Assembly (NCBI GenBank): GCA_040508515.1
Contig: JBEVMS010000029.1
Coordinates: forward strand, 1-17,497
From: JBEVMS01 sp040508515
Lineage (GTDB): Bacteria > Pseudomonadota > Gammaproteobacteria > Xanthomonadales > Rhodanobacteraceae
DNA: 17,497 bases
Direction: 5' to 3'
Below, in pieces: positions 7,259-14,245 of the stretch. The notes below the pieces were generated by a model. That model was not told the origin of the DNA. It worked only from the letters and a program-made list of their open reading frames with translations, and made no database searches. Numbering within the stretch: the stretch's first letter is position 1; each line of letters opens with the position of its first letter. Both the position numbers and the translations under genes were made by a program.

Positions 7259-7697
7259 TCGATCTTCGGCCAGCCGCCGTACCGGTGCACCTCACGGCGG
7301 CGGTACGGCAGCAGCAATCACCGTGGCCACTTGCCACCCAGGATCTGCCGGAACGTCACCCAGTCACCAAGCAGGCTCTACGGCGCAAAGGTGGCTGGGC
7401 GATTCTTCCGGTAGAAACCAAGCCCGGCGCAGCCAGCCATAACCAGAGGAGCGCCAACCCATTCGCCCCAGGCCACTTGAGGGCCGCCACCAGCACCATA
7501 CGCTCCACTAGCGAGCTAACCGTAGAATGCACAGCCGGCGGCAAGTCCAGCCGCGACGCTCACCGTAATAAGGGTCAGAACTTATCGCTGGCGAAACTAG
7601 GCATGCGCAAGCTCAAACCGATCAGCAATCCCGCGCAGCCTAGTCACGCGCTCCTTCCATCGCGCGCGTCAACGCAGCACCGAGGGATGTACGCCCA
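7259..7697. other. Gene-poor interval downstream of lqsA
   Basis: These 439 bases separate convergent lqsA and the pirin remnant and contain no gene I can support. Directly after lqsA, GCCGTACC (7276-7283) pairs with GGTACGGC (7302-7309) around an 18-base loop, a possible terminator without a T tract. A second small hairpin, ATAAG (7568-7572) / CTTAT (7581-7585) with loop GGTCAGAA, resembles the AAGGGGTCAGA-type motifs often seen in repeats of this group. A plus-strand frame of 138 codons (7285-7701) has coding-unlike composition. A possible decayed coding frame is listed separately. Confidence 0.5.
7318..7515 (-). pseudogene. Possible decayed 3' end of a membrane-protein gene
   Basis: Reading the minus strand in one frame gives a hydrophobic stretch (WVGAPLVMAGCAGLGFY), then RKNRPATFAP, an in-frame TAG (7378-7380), then SLLGDWVTFRQILGGKWPR and a TGA (7318-7320). 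A further in-frame stop at 7516-7518 closes it upstream. The mix of a membrane-like segment, basic patch and ordered tail looks more like the worn C-terminus of a real protein than random GC-rich sequence. I cannot name the family and there is no start codon or ribosome-binding site. Confidence 0.25.
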
Positions 7698-8569
7698 TTA
7701 GGTAGGTAGCGGAATGAAATCATCCTCGTCGCCGGGCACCGTGCCGAAACGCCGCGCCTGCCAATCCGCCTTGGCCTGCTCAATCCGTTCGCGGTTAGCT
7801 GCGACGAAGTTCCACCACAGATACCGCTCGCCATCCAGCGGTGCGCCGCCGAACAGCATCAAGCGGCAGCTTGCCAACGCGCGCAAAGGCGCCACATTGA
7901 CGCCGCCTTGCACCGCCATCTGGCCGGCCGCAACCGGCAATCCGTCCCAATCCAGTGCGCCATCGACCACGTACACGCCACGCTCGTGATGCTCCTCGGG
8001 CAGGCTCAGGATGGCCCCGCGTCCAGCGTCGCTTCGATGAAAAACATCGGCGCGTAAACCTTAACCGGCGACACCTCGCCATACGCATTACCGGCAATGA
8101 GCACCAGTCCGACACCGGGCCACTGCAAGCGCGGCAGGCTTTGCGCGCCATGATGATGAAACTCCGGCGCCACCTCGGCATCCGCCTGCGGCAACGCCAC
8201 CCAGACCTGGATACCGTGCAGCACCTGCTCCTGCGCACGAGCCTGCGGCGGCGAGCGTTCGGAATGCACGATGCCGCGACCGGCAGTCATCCAGTTGACG
8301 TCGCCGGGGTGGATGTCGGTCAGGCTGCCCAGGCTGTCGCGGTGACGGATCGCGCCTTCGAACAACCAGGTCACCGTGGCCAAGCCGATATGCGGATGCG
8401 GGCGAACGTCGATGCCATGCCCGGCGCCAAAACGCGCCGGGCCGATATGATCGAAAAACACGAACGGCCCGACATGACGCGTGCGTAGATCCGGTAGCAA
8501 GCGCTGCACCGAAAGCGCTTCGCTGAGCTGGCGCTGGCTACCGCTGATCAGGATCGGACTGGGTTCCAT
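7698..8569 (-). pseudogene. Pirin family protein (bicupin), frameshifted
   Basis: Two frames together make a full-length pirin of about 290 residues. The first (8569 down to 8006) holds the N-terminal cupin with the metal-site motifs RPHPHIG and GRGIVHSE. It ends abruptly after LDAG at a TGA. The second carries the usual continuation, with LPEEHHERGVYVVDGAL, then RLMLFGGAPLDG, WWNFV, ERIEQAKADW and FIPLP at the end (stop at 7698). The frames meet near 8013-8018, where adding one base in the CCCC run (8015-8018) restores the reading frame. This is either a true inactivating deletion or a homopolymer sequencing error. Pirins are iron-binding cupins, some with quercetin 2,3-dioxygenase activity. 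CGGAG precedes the ATG, 21 bases after the ene-reductase stop, so the two genes were probably one operon. Confidence 0.82.
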
Positions 8570-8590
8570 GGCATCGCTCCGGGGCGCGTT

Positions 8591-9649
8591 TTACCAGGCC
8601 CGCTGATATTGGCTGGGCACGCTCACGCTGGCGCCCAAGTGCTGCGCCGCATGCTGCGGAAAGTACGGATCGCGCAGGCTTTCCCGGGCGATCAACACCA
8701 CGTCGGCCTGACTCTGTTCGATGATCGCCTCGGCCTGCGCCGGTTCGGTGATCATGCCGACCGCGCCGGTCGCGATGCCGGTCTGGCGGCGAATCTGCTC
8801 GGCGAATGGCACCTGGTAGCCCGGACCAACGGGAATCTTCACATGCGGCACCAGACCGCCGCTGGAGACATCCAGCAGATCGACACCCAGCGGCTTAACC
8901 TGCTCGGCCAGACGCACGCTTTGTTCGATATCCCAGCCGCCCTCGGCCCAGTCGGTGGCCGAAATACGCAGCCACAGCGGCAACTCAGCCGGCCAGACCT
9001 CACGCACCGCCACCAGCACTTCGCGCACCAGCCGCGTACGGTTTTCGAAACTGCCGCCGTAGCCATCCGTGCGTCGATTGCTCAAGGGCGAGAGGAATTG
9101 ATGCAGCAGATAGCCATGCGCGCCATGCAATTCCACCAACTGGAAACCTGCCTGCAACGCCCGCTGCGCTGCCGCGCGGAACTGCGCGACCACCGCGACG
9201 ATGCCGGCCTCGTCCAACGCCTGCGGCACCTGCCAGTCGGCGTCGAAAGGAATCGCCGAGGGCGCCACGGTCGGCCACGCGCCTTGCTGCGCGCTCAACG
9301 AGCCACCGCCCTCCCAGGGCCGCTGCGCGCTGGCCTTGCGGCCGGCATGCGCCAACTGCACGCCGGCGATAGCGCCCTGCGCGCGGATGAATCGGGTAAT
9401 CGGCTGCCACGCCTCCAACTGCGTCTGATTCCACAAGCCGACATCGCCGGGCGAGATGCGCCCCTCAGCACTGATCGCGGTCGCCTCGGCAATCACCGCG
9501 CCGGCGCCACCCACCGCGCGACTACCCAGGTGCACCAGATGCCAATGCTCAGGCACGCCATCGACTGCCGAGTACTGGCACATCGGCGAAACCACCAGTC
9601 GGTTGCGAAGTTCCAGTTGACGTTGCGTAAAGGGTTCAAAGAGTTTCAT
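8591..9649 (-). CDS. Old Yellow Enzyme family ene reductase (YqjM/XenA type)
   Basis: This FMN- and NAD(P)H-dependent oxidoreductase of 352 residues folds as a TIM barrel and reduces activated C=C bonds or xenobiotic nitro compounds in the cytoplasm. It shows the YqjM/XenA-class signature SPMCQYSA with Cys24 and Tyr26, the substrate-binding pair His175/His178 in ELHGAHGYLLHQFLSPLSN, the NRRTDGYGGS loop, and the late FMN-phosphate region ending in VVLIARESLRDPYFP. The ATG at 9649 starts directly at LFEPF as in relatives. Another ATG (9685) and a TTG (9706) extend the frame without family support, and the ribosome-binding site is weak in all cases. Pirin follows after 21 bases and the hydrolase lies 76 bases upstream. 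The physiological substrate is unknown. Confidence 0.93.
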   Translation of the reverse strand: MKLFEPFTQRQLELRNRLVVSPMCQYSAVDGVPEHWHLVHLGSRAVGGAGAVIAEATAISAEGRISPGDVGLWNQTQLEAWQPITRFIRAQGAIAGVQLAHAGRKASAQRPWEGGGSLSAQQGAWPTVAPSAIPFDADWQVPQALDEAGIVAVVAQFRAAAQRALQAGFQLVELHGAHGYLLHQFLSPLSNRRTDGYGGSFENRTRLVREVLVAVREVWPAELPLWLRISATDWAEGGWDIEQSVRLAEQVKPLGVDLLDVSSGGLVPHVKIPVGPGYQVPFAEQIRRQTGIATGAVGMITEPAQAEAIIEQSQADVVLIARESLRDPYFPQHAAQHLGASVSVPSQYQRAW

Positions 9650-9725
9650 CGGAGGCTCGCGGAAAGCACGGGAGAAGAATTTCATATGCCGCTTCGGCCT
9701 TGGCAAAACAAGCGTAAAGATCTAC

Positions 9726-10658
9726 TCACACGGTGATCGCAGCGTTCGTCGTACGACGCTGGCAATGGGCGGCGATCTGCGCCGCCACCGCAGCCGGGGC
9801 CTTCATCCAACCGAAGTGATCGGCACGCTGGCCCTCCAGTGCATCGTTGGCAAGCACTACGCGCATCGCCGGCGAGCGCGGCATCTTGCTTAACAGCCAG
9901 TCCAGTGACGCGGCCGGGGCCAGCCAATCGTCGCGCAATCGGATTCCAAGGACAGGACAATCCAGCTTGGCCAGAGCGTGCTCGAAGTCGGTACGCATGC
10001 CGCGCGCGGCGTAAACCCCGTGGCGTCCACTGCGCTCCCAGTCGGTGATCAATCGCTGCGCCTCATTCCCGCCGAAGCCCAACCGCCGTCCCGGAAAGTG
10101 ACCCAGCAGCGACGCTAAAGCTGGCGCCAACGCATAGCCGACGCCGATCGTCCAGCCATGCGCGAAGCGTCGCCAATACGGCGAACCACTGGCCACCAGA
10201 GCCAGGCCGGCGAACTCGGCAGGATGCTGGCTGGTATACAGACACGCCAACTGGCCGCCCAGGCTGTGGCCACCGATCCAGCGCGGCACCATGCCGGCAT
10301 GCGCCCGCAGGCTCGCCAGCGCGGCTGGTATGTCCCACTCCAACACTTCGCGATAGCCCCAGTTACAGCGCCGGCTGGCACGTCGATCACTGGAACCGAT
10401 GCCCCGCCATTCATGCAGCGCCGTGCTTATACCTAGCGCGGCCAATGCCTGCGCCAAGGGCAAATAGTGACGGGCCGGCATACCCATTGCTGGAAGCCAA
10501 TAAAGCAAGCCGCACGACACCCCTGCCGCCGGCTGCACCAGCAGTTGCGCGTTCGCTCCGTCAGCGGCTCGCACCGGCAGGATCAAGGCTGCCCTGGCGC
10601 CCTCATCCATGTCCCGGCCATCCGGCACGCATACACACCGCTCCCACGGTGATCGCAT
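9726..10658 (-). CDS. Alpha/beta hydrolase (COG4757-like)
   Basis: This 310-residue serine hydrolase has the nucleophile elbow GGHSLGG with Ser132. A likely acid lies at Asp243/Asp244 (RLRDDWLAP) and the likely catalytic His281 is in ADHFGWM near the C-terminus. The early HEWRGIGSS is typical of the fold. There is no signal peptide, so it is probably cytoplasmic. The ATG at 10658 has GGGGAAA about nine bases upstream; an internal ATG at 10610 sits closer to the first beta strand and a GTG at 10694 is also in frame. Together with the ene reductase and pirin it may form a small detoxification unit, but the substrate cannot be inferred. Confidence 0.8.
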   Translation of the reverse strand: MRSPWERCVCVPDGRDMDEGARAALILPVRAADGANAQLLVQPAAGVSCGLLYWLPAMGMPARHYLPLAQALAALGISTALHEWRGIGSSDRRASRRCNWGYREVLEWDIPAALASLRAHAGMVPRWIGGHSLGGQLACLYTSQHPAEFAGLALVASGSPYWRRFAHGWTIGVGYALAPALASLLGHFPGRRLGFGGNEAQRLITDWERSGRHGVYAARGMRTDFEHALAKLDCPVLGIRLRDDWLAPAASLDWLLSKMPRSPAMRVVLANDALEGQRADHFGWMKAPAAVAAQIAAHCQRRTTNAAITV

Positions 10659-10696
10659 GCTGTGATTTCCCCATCCACCCCCGCCCGGTCGCACAA

Positions 10697-10728
10697 GGCC
10701 AGGTGCCGCCCTCCGCCGACACCTGGCC
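10697..10728 (-). terminator. 9-bp hairpin after the first cold-shock gene
   Basis: GGCCAGGTG (10697-10705) and CACCTGGCC (10720-10728) enclose 14 bases, starting 17 bases past the stop of the upstream cold-shock gene and 38 bases before the hydrolase start. No T tract follows on the minus strand, so it may be a weak terminator or an mRNA-stabilising stem. Confidence 0.4.
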
Positions 10729-10745
10729 CGCGAGCGTCAACGCAC

Positions 10746-10955
10746 TCAGACCGGCATAACCTCGTCGGCCTGCAGCCCCTTGTTGCCGGGGACTACTTTG
10801 AAGCTGACCTTTTGGCCTTCTTTAAGGCTACGAAAGCCCGAGCCGCTAATGGCGCGAAAATGCACGAATACATCCGGCCCGCCCTCGCGGCTGATGAATC
10901 CGAAACCTTTGGCGTCGTTGAACCACTTGACTGTGCCCACTTCACGATCCGACAT
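10746..10955 (-). CDS. CspA-family cold-shock protein, copy 1
   Basis: This is a single cold-shock domain of 69 residues: an OB-fold RNA/DNA chaperone that melts RNA secondary structure. It shows VKWFN (9-13), RNP1 KGFGFI (16-21) and RNP2 VFVHF (29-33), with the length typical of the family. GGAGTG supplies the ribosome-binding site. It is identical to copy 2 at 58 of 69 positions by direct comparison. The main differences are E5Q, E24D, G25N, S37A, K45A, P56Q and the last residues. The leader of about 140 bases shares blocks with that of copy 2, so both were probably duplicated with their control regions. Confidence 0.96.
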   Translation of the reverse strand: MSDREVGTVKWFNDAKGFGFISREGGPDVFVHFRAISGSGFRSLKEGQKVSFKVVPGNKGLQADEVMPV

Positions 10956-11104
10956 GACTCACTCCGATCCGATTGACTCTGAGACCAGCCGGCCCGCCCG
11001 GGCCGACGGCTTACTGGGCATGCTGGAATCGGTGAAGCGCAGCGGCTGTAAGGTTCCGCAACGAAGCTCACGCGTGGCCAAGCAAACACAGTGAACGGAG
11101 CATA
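10956..11104 (-). promoter_or_regulatory. Promoter and 5' leader of cold-shock copy 1
   Basis: On the minus strand TATGCT (11104-11099) is a -10 box. Five bases later begins CACTGTGTTTGCTTGG (11093-11078), which recurs exactly in front of copy 2. The predicted start lies at the first bases of this element, giving a leader near 138 bases, similar in size to known cspA leaders. Further blocks shared with copy 2 are TTCACC (11036-11031) and CCCAGTAAGCCG (11018-11007). The 5'-terminal position recalls the cold box of E. coli cspA, although the sequence differs. Confidence 0.6.
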
Positions 11105-11169
11105 ACGGATTTTTATAATCAAGTAGCAAGAGGACTATATACGGACACTCCACGCCTTCAGCACGGCAT

Positions 11170-11194
11170 AAAAAAGCCGGGCATTGCCCGGCTT
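11170..11194 (-). terminator. Intrinsic terminator of cold-shock copy 2
   Basis: On the minus strand AAGCCGGGC, a three-base loop and GCCCGGCTT are followed by a run of T (plus-strand A run 11170-11175, shared with the stem end). This is a textbook rho-independent terminator, 22 bases past the stop of copy 2. It separates copy 2 from the promoter of copy 1. Confidence 0.92.
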
Positions 11195-11216
11195 CAGACG
11201 CTTCATTCGCGCAGCC

Positions 11217-11426
11217 TTAGACCGCGGAAACCTCGTCGGCCTGCAGGCCTTTCTGACCCTGCACGACCTTGAAGCTGACCTTCTGCCCTTCGGCGAGGCT
11301 CTTGAAGCCGCTGCCGGCGATTGCACGGAAATGCACGAACACATCCGGGCCATTGTCGCGGCTAATGAAACCAAAACCTTTGGCGTCGTTGAACCATTTG
11401 ACGGTACCGATCTGACGATCAGACAT
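11217..11426 (-). CDS. CspA-family cold-shock protein, copy 2
   Basis: This is a 69-residue single cold-shock domain with VKWFN, RNP1 KGFGFI and RNP2 VFVHF, acting as a nucleic-acid chaperone. The frame is open to 11468, but the ATG at 11426 is chosen because AGGAGTG precedes it by seven bases and the protein then aligns end to end with copy 1. It has its own strong terminator and its own promoter with a leader of about 157 bases, so it should be expressed independently of copy 1. Confidence 0.96.
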   Translation of the reverse strand: MSDRQIGTVKWFNDAKGFGFISRDNGPDVFVHFRAIAGSGFKSLAEGQKVSFKVVQGQKGLQADEVSAV

Positions 11427-11594
11427 TGAGACACTCCTGAAGGATTTAACGAGACTCGACCTGCGCACATGCGTAGCCGGCTTAACTGGGTGTGCGAGGA
11501 AAACCCTAGGGTGAAACGATGTGGCAGATCACGGATCAGCGGCATCAGGCACCAAACTCTGGTGACCCCAAGCAAACACAGTGGCTGCACTATA
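11427..11594 (-). promoter_or_regulatory. Promoter and 5' leader of cold-shock copy 2
   Basis: On the minus strand TATAGT (11594-11589) is followed after five bases by CACTGTGTTTGCTTGG (11583-11568), the same element at the same distance as in copy 1. TTCACC (11515-11510) and CCCAGTTAAGCCG (11490-11478) also recur, in the same order. The sequence between the blocks has diverged, which points to selection on the blocks. No clear -35 is seen. The remaining 11595-11747, up to the lipoprotein start, shows no gene. Confidence 0.62.
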
Positions 11595-11747
11595 CCCGCT
11601 CGCTTGGGCCATGCGACAGCCCGAATTTGCATGCACGCTACTTCATCTTTCCTTTACGTCACGATGCGTTTAGCCTGCGTCATTGCCGCCAATCGACTGC
11701 CCGCCATCCACCCCCATCCAAGGCACATATACGCCCTCGGAGCCCCG

Positions 11748-12128
11748 ATGCCTGATGCTTTTTGGCCGCGCCTTCTATGGCTTGCTGCCGCAACAACGTT
11801 TGGCTTGGCCGGCTGCGCAGCGGACTCAGCCAAACACCCCTCCACCAGCCCGTCAAACAAAGCCGCAATGATTCCGAGTGTGACCGGCATCGTCGCTTGC
11901 GACACTTACCTGGCCAGTTACCAGGCCTGCCATCGGGCGGCTCGGATTTATCCCCCCGATCAGATCGCCGCGCATTATCAGACGATGCGTAACAGCCTGC
12001 TGCAAAGCGCCCAGGATTCGACCACGCGTGCGCAACTTTCAGCACGATGCCTCGCCTTATCGACGCAACAGCGCCAGATGCTTCAAGGTCGTAGTTGCAC
12101 GACCGAGGCGGTCAGCTCGGCGCACTGA
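11748..12128 (+). CDS. Small lipoprotein with conserved cysteine pattern
   Basis: The 126-residue product starts with a short signal sequence ending in the lipobox LAGC, so the mature protein should be acylated on that Cys and anchored in the envelope. After a Ser/Pro/Asn-rich linker comes a helical region with the pattern CDTYLASYQAC, then two more cysteines (SARC and GRSC) near the end. Four spaced cysteines could form two disulfides. I recall similar small CDxYLxxYxxC proteins in Xanthomonadaceae with no known role. CGGAG lies five bases before the ATG. The frame is open back to 11469, but that part overlaps the cold-shock leader and lacks coding character. Confidence 0.75.
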   Translation: MPDAFWPRLLWLAAATTFGLAGCAADSAKHPSTSPSNKAAMIPSVTGIVACDTYLASYQACHRAARIYPPDQIAAHYQTMRNSLLQSAQDSTTRAQLSARCLALSTQQRQMLQGRSCTTEAVSSAH

Positions 12129-12133
12129 CCGCC
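12107..12133. terminator. Hairpin overlapping the 3' end of the lipoprotein gene
   Basis: GGCGGTCAG (12107-12115) and CTGACCGCC (12125-12133) form a perfect 9-bp stem with a nine-base loop. It includes the lipoprotein stop codon and ends three bases short of the convergent gene's stop. With only seven bases between the two genes, this is the only visible candidate terminator for both. No T tract follows on either strand. Confidence 0.4.
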
Positions 12134-12135
12134 AC

Positions 12136-13422
12136 TCAAGTAGCTGCGCAATCGCGCAAGGCGGCGCGTAGCGGGACCGTCCAAGCAGGCGGCTGGCAGC
12201 GCTCCAGACGCACCTCTGGTGTGGCGTGCCAACGCGCCGCATCCACGATGGCCTTGGCGACGCGATGCAACACCGATGGCGTAGCGACGACTCCCGGCTC
12301 GACGTATAAAGCCTTGACCTCGAACACCCCTTCGCTGCGATGCGCCTTGGCGTCGAGTCGACCGATCAGGCGACCGCCATGCAGGATCGGCAAAACGTAA
12401 TAGCCGTAGCGACGCTTGGGCTGCGGGAGATAACACTCCAAGGTGTATTCGAAGTCGAACATTGCCAGCGCCCGCGCGCGATCCCACACCAACGGATCGA
12501 ACGGTGACAGCAACGTGGTGTGCGTCGCCCGCAAACGCCCACCTTGCGCCCGCGCCAGCAGTTCGGCGTGATCGCGGTGCACGTAGGCTGGCATGGCCCA
12601 ATCTTTCACACTCACCTGCAGCAACTCGCCCGAGGCAACCAGTGGCTGCAATTCCGTCGCTGATACCGCCAGCTTCAAACGGTAGTAGTCGGCGATCCAA
12701 CGCGCCTGCGAGATGCCCAGCGCGCGCACGCTGTCCAGAATGAAACGACGACGCAAGGCCGCCGTGTTCTGCGTACTGGCGACATAGGGCGGGTCCAGTC
12801 GCGCGAGCACTCGCGCGCTACTGTCATAGACGCGTTGGAAACGTTCGCGGTGACTGACCATCAATTCGCCCAGCGCGAACCATGCCTCCAGCCAGCGCTT
12901 CTCCGGCTTCCACTGCCACCAGCCGCCGCCGGCCGATTCACCCGCAAAATCGGATGCCCGCACCGCGCCTTGCCGCTCAACCCGCGCCAATAAATCGGCC
13001 ATTCCTTGGGGATGCTCGCGCTGCATACGCGTGGCGTGCCGATGCGCCCAATGCGCCGCACGCTGCTCACGCCAGCTGTGGTGCAAGGGGAAATCCGTCG
13101 CGCTGACGAAGCAGGCCTCGTGCGCCCAGCATTCGGCCAGGCGGCCCTCGGCCAGCGCCTGCTCCAGCCAGGCGGACGGATAAGCCCCTAGCCGTGAATA
13201 AAGCACAAGATAGGGACTGCGGGCCACCACATGGATGGAGTCGATTTGCAGCAGGCGCATGCGTTGGACGGCGTCCACCAGGTGCTGCAGCCGCACCGCG
13301 CGTTGCGGTGTATTGAGCAGCCCTTGCGCCGCTAGTTGCAGCAGCCGCGCCTGGGACACGCTGAGCGACTTGCCTGGACGTGTCGGAGCACCCGAAGCCA
13401 CAACGGAACCTTGAGACGACAT
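12136..13422 (-). CDS. YcaQ/AlkX-family winged-helix DNA glycosylase
   Basis: This 428-residue member of the HTH_42 (DUF1006) family includes E. coli YcaQ and Streptomyces AlkZ, glycosylases that unhook DNA interstrand crosslinks and remove bulky alkyl adducts. The QxD catalytic motif of the YcaQ branch is present as Gln59-Ile-Asp61 in LLQIDSIHVVARSPYLVLYSR. The conserved WAHEAC region, the DRARALAMFDFEYTLECY block and the RRYGYYVLPILHGGRLIGR block follow in the usual order, and length agrees with the family. The ATG at 13422 is preceded by AAGGG; a GTG at 13479 extends the frame without support. It is divergent from the EF-hand gene with 88 bases between starts. Activity toward crosslinks is family knowledge and was not tested here. 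Confidence 0.88.
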   Translation of the reverse strand: MSSQGSVVASGAPTRPGKSLSVSQARLLQLAAQGLLNTPQRAVRLQHLVDAVQRMRLLQIDSIHVVARSPYLVLYSRLGAYPSAWLEQALAEGRLAECWAHEACFVSATDFPLHHSWREQRAAHWAHRHATRMQREHPQGMADLLARVERQGAVRASDFAGESAGGGWWQWKPEKRWLEAWFALGELMVSHRERFQRVYDSSARVLARLDPPYVASTQNTAALRRRFILDSVRALGISQARWIADYYRLKLAVSATELQPLVASGELLQVSVKDWAMPAYVHRDHAELLARAQGGRLRATHTTLLSPFDPLVWDRARALAMFDFEYTLECYLPQPKRRYGYYVLPILHGGRLIGRLDAKAHRSEGVFEVKALYVEPGVVATPSVLHRVAKAIVDAARWHATPEVRLERCQPPAWTVPLRAALRDCAAT

Positions 13423-13510
13423 GCACAGAACCCTTGATAGCGTGCTGAAGAGTGCGAGACACCTGACGTGCCGCCTCACAACTCATTCACATGAGCATGG
13501 AGTATCCGAC

Positions 13511-14047
13511 ATGAAATCACTTCGCACTCTGCCGCTGATGATCTTGGCGGCGGCTATCGCCGGGTCATTGAGCACCGGCACGATGGCGCAAGACGCCACA
13601 CAAAATCAATCGCAAGTCCAGCCGACTGCCCCGATGCAGCCTGCCTCGCCGATGCCCCAACCCTCGCCCATGCAACAAACCGCGCCGATGCCAGCGACGC
13701 CGCATACCCACCCAGCGCTGAGGGAACCCCAAGCCCCGAGGCAATCGGCCCCGCCAGTCCCATCTCAAATGCCAGCCGACCCGGCGGTCGCTGATCGTGC
13801 CAGCCCGGATAGCGCCAGCATGAATACGGCGCAAGGCCAGGTCACCATCAACAGCCAGCCTCCGCCGCCGGTAACCGCAGGCCCGGCACCAAGCTTCAGC
13901 CAGCTCGCGGCAGGAAAAAGAACCATCGATGAGCAGGCGGCATCAGCCTATCCTTTGCTCGCCAATGATTTCGCCTACGCCGATCGCAGTCACGACGGGC
14001 ACATCACCAAAAGCGAATACGAGCGCTGGGCTAGCCGGGCCAAATGA
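13511..14047 (+). CDS. Secreted Pro/Met/Gln-rich protein with one EF-hand loop
   Basis: The 178-residue product has a clear signal peptide with a probable cleavage around GTMAQ-DA (about 26-27). A low-complexity region rich in P, M, Q and A follows (about 35-130), with repeated units such as PMQPASPMPQPSPMQQ. The C-terminal 40 residues read YPLLANDFAYAD and then a canonical calcium loop DRSHDGHITKSE, with D, S, D, the central G, I and the final E in EF-hand positions, and YERW after it. A single EF-hand suggests dimerisation or a structural calcium. The methionine-rich stretch might bind copper, which is speculation. GGAG lies eight bases before the ATG. The function is unknown. Confidence 0.75.
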   Translation: MKSLRTLPLMILAAAIAGSLSTGTMAQDATQNQSQVQPTAPMQPASPMPQPSPMQQTAPMPATPHTHPALREPQAPRQSAPPVPSQMPADPAVADRASPDSASMNTAQGQVTINSQPPPPVTAGPAPSFSQLAAGKRTIDEQAASAYPLLANDFAYADRSHDGHITKSEYERWASRAK

Positions 14048-14094
14048 CAAAACTTCCCCGCCCCGCGTGAGCGCCTTGTACGGAGATGCGAAGA

Positions 14095-14119
14095 CGCCGG
14101 CAGCGTGTGCTAGCCGGCG
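14095..14119 (+). terminator. Hairpin after the EF-hand gene
   Basis: CGCCGGC (14095-14101) and GCCGGCG (14113-14119) enclose 11 bases, 47 bases past the stop. No T tract follows, so it is only a possible terminator. Confidence 0.35.
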
Positions 14120-14170
14120 CTTGGCTACTCACATCACGTAGCCCATGCCATCGGATGACCCAGCATGCCG

Positions 14171-14200
14171 TTGCGTCAAGTTTTCACTACACTGACGCAA
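14171..14200. promoter_or_regulatory. 8-bp dyad upstream of pldA
   Basis: TTGCGTCA (14171-14178) is repeated in inverted form as TGACGCAA (14193-14200), with 14 bases between and centre-to-centre spacing of 22 bases, about two helical turns. It lies 45 bases before the pldA start, within the expected promoter region. Such symmetry fits binding of a dimeric regulator, though a weak hairpin cannot be excluded. Confidence 0.45.
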
Positions 14201-14245
14201 TAACTTACATGCTCACGTTAAAGTCATCGCCAGGGGTGCGCCATC

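Noticed and set aside
7285..7701. A 138-codon plus-strand frame downstream of lqsA.
   Set aside because: The translation is rich in Ser, Arg, Pro, His and Gln without any domain pattern, and it lacks a ribosome-binding site.
8609..9736. A 375-codon plus-strand frame opposite the ene reductase.
   Set aside because: It is the antisense shadow of a clear Old Yellow Enzyme gene; its Arg/His/Gln-rich product has no family features.
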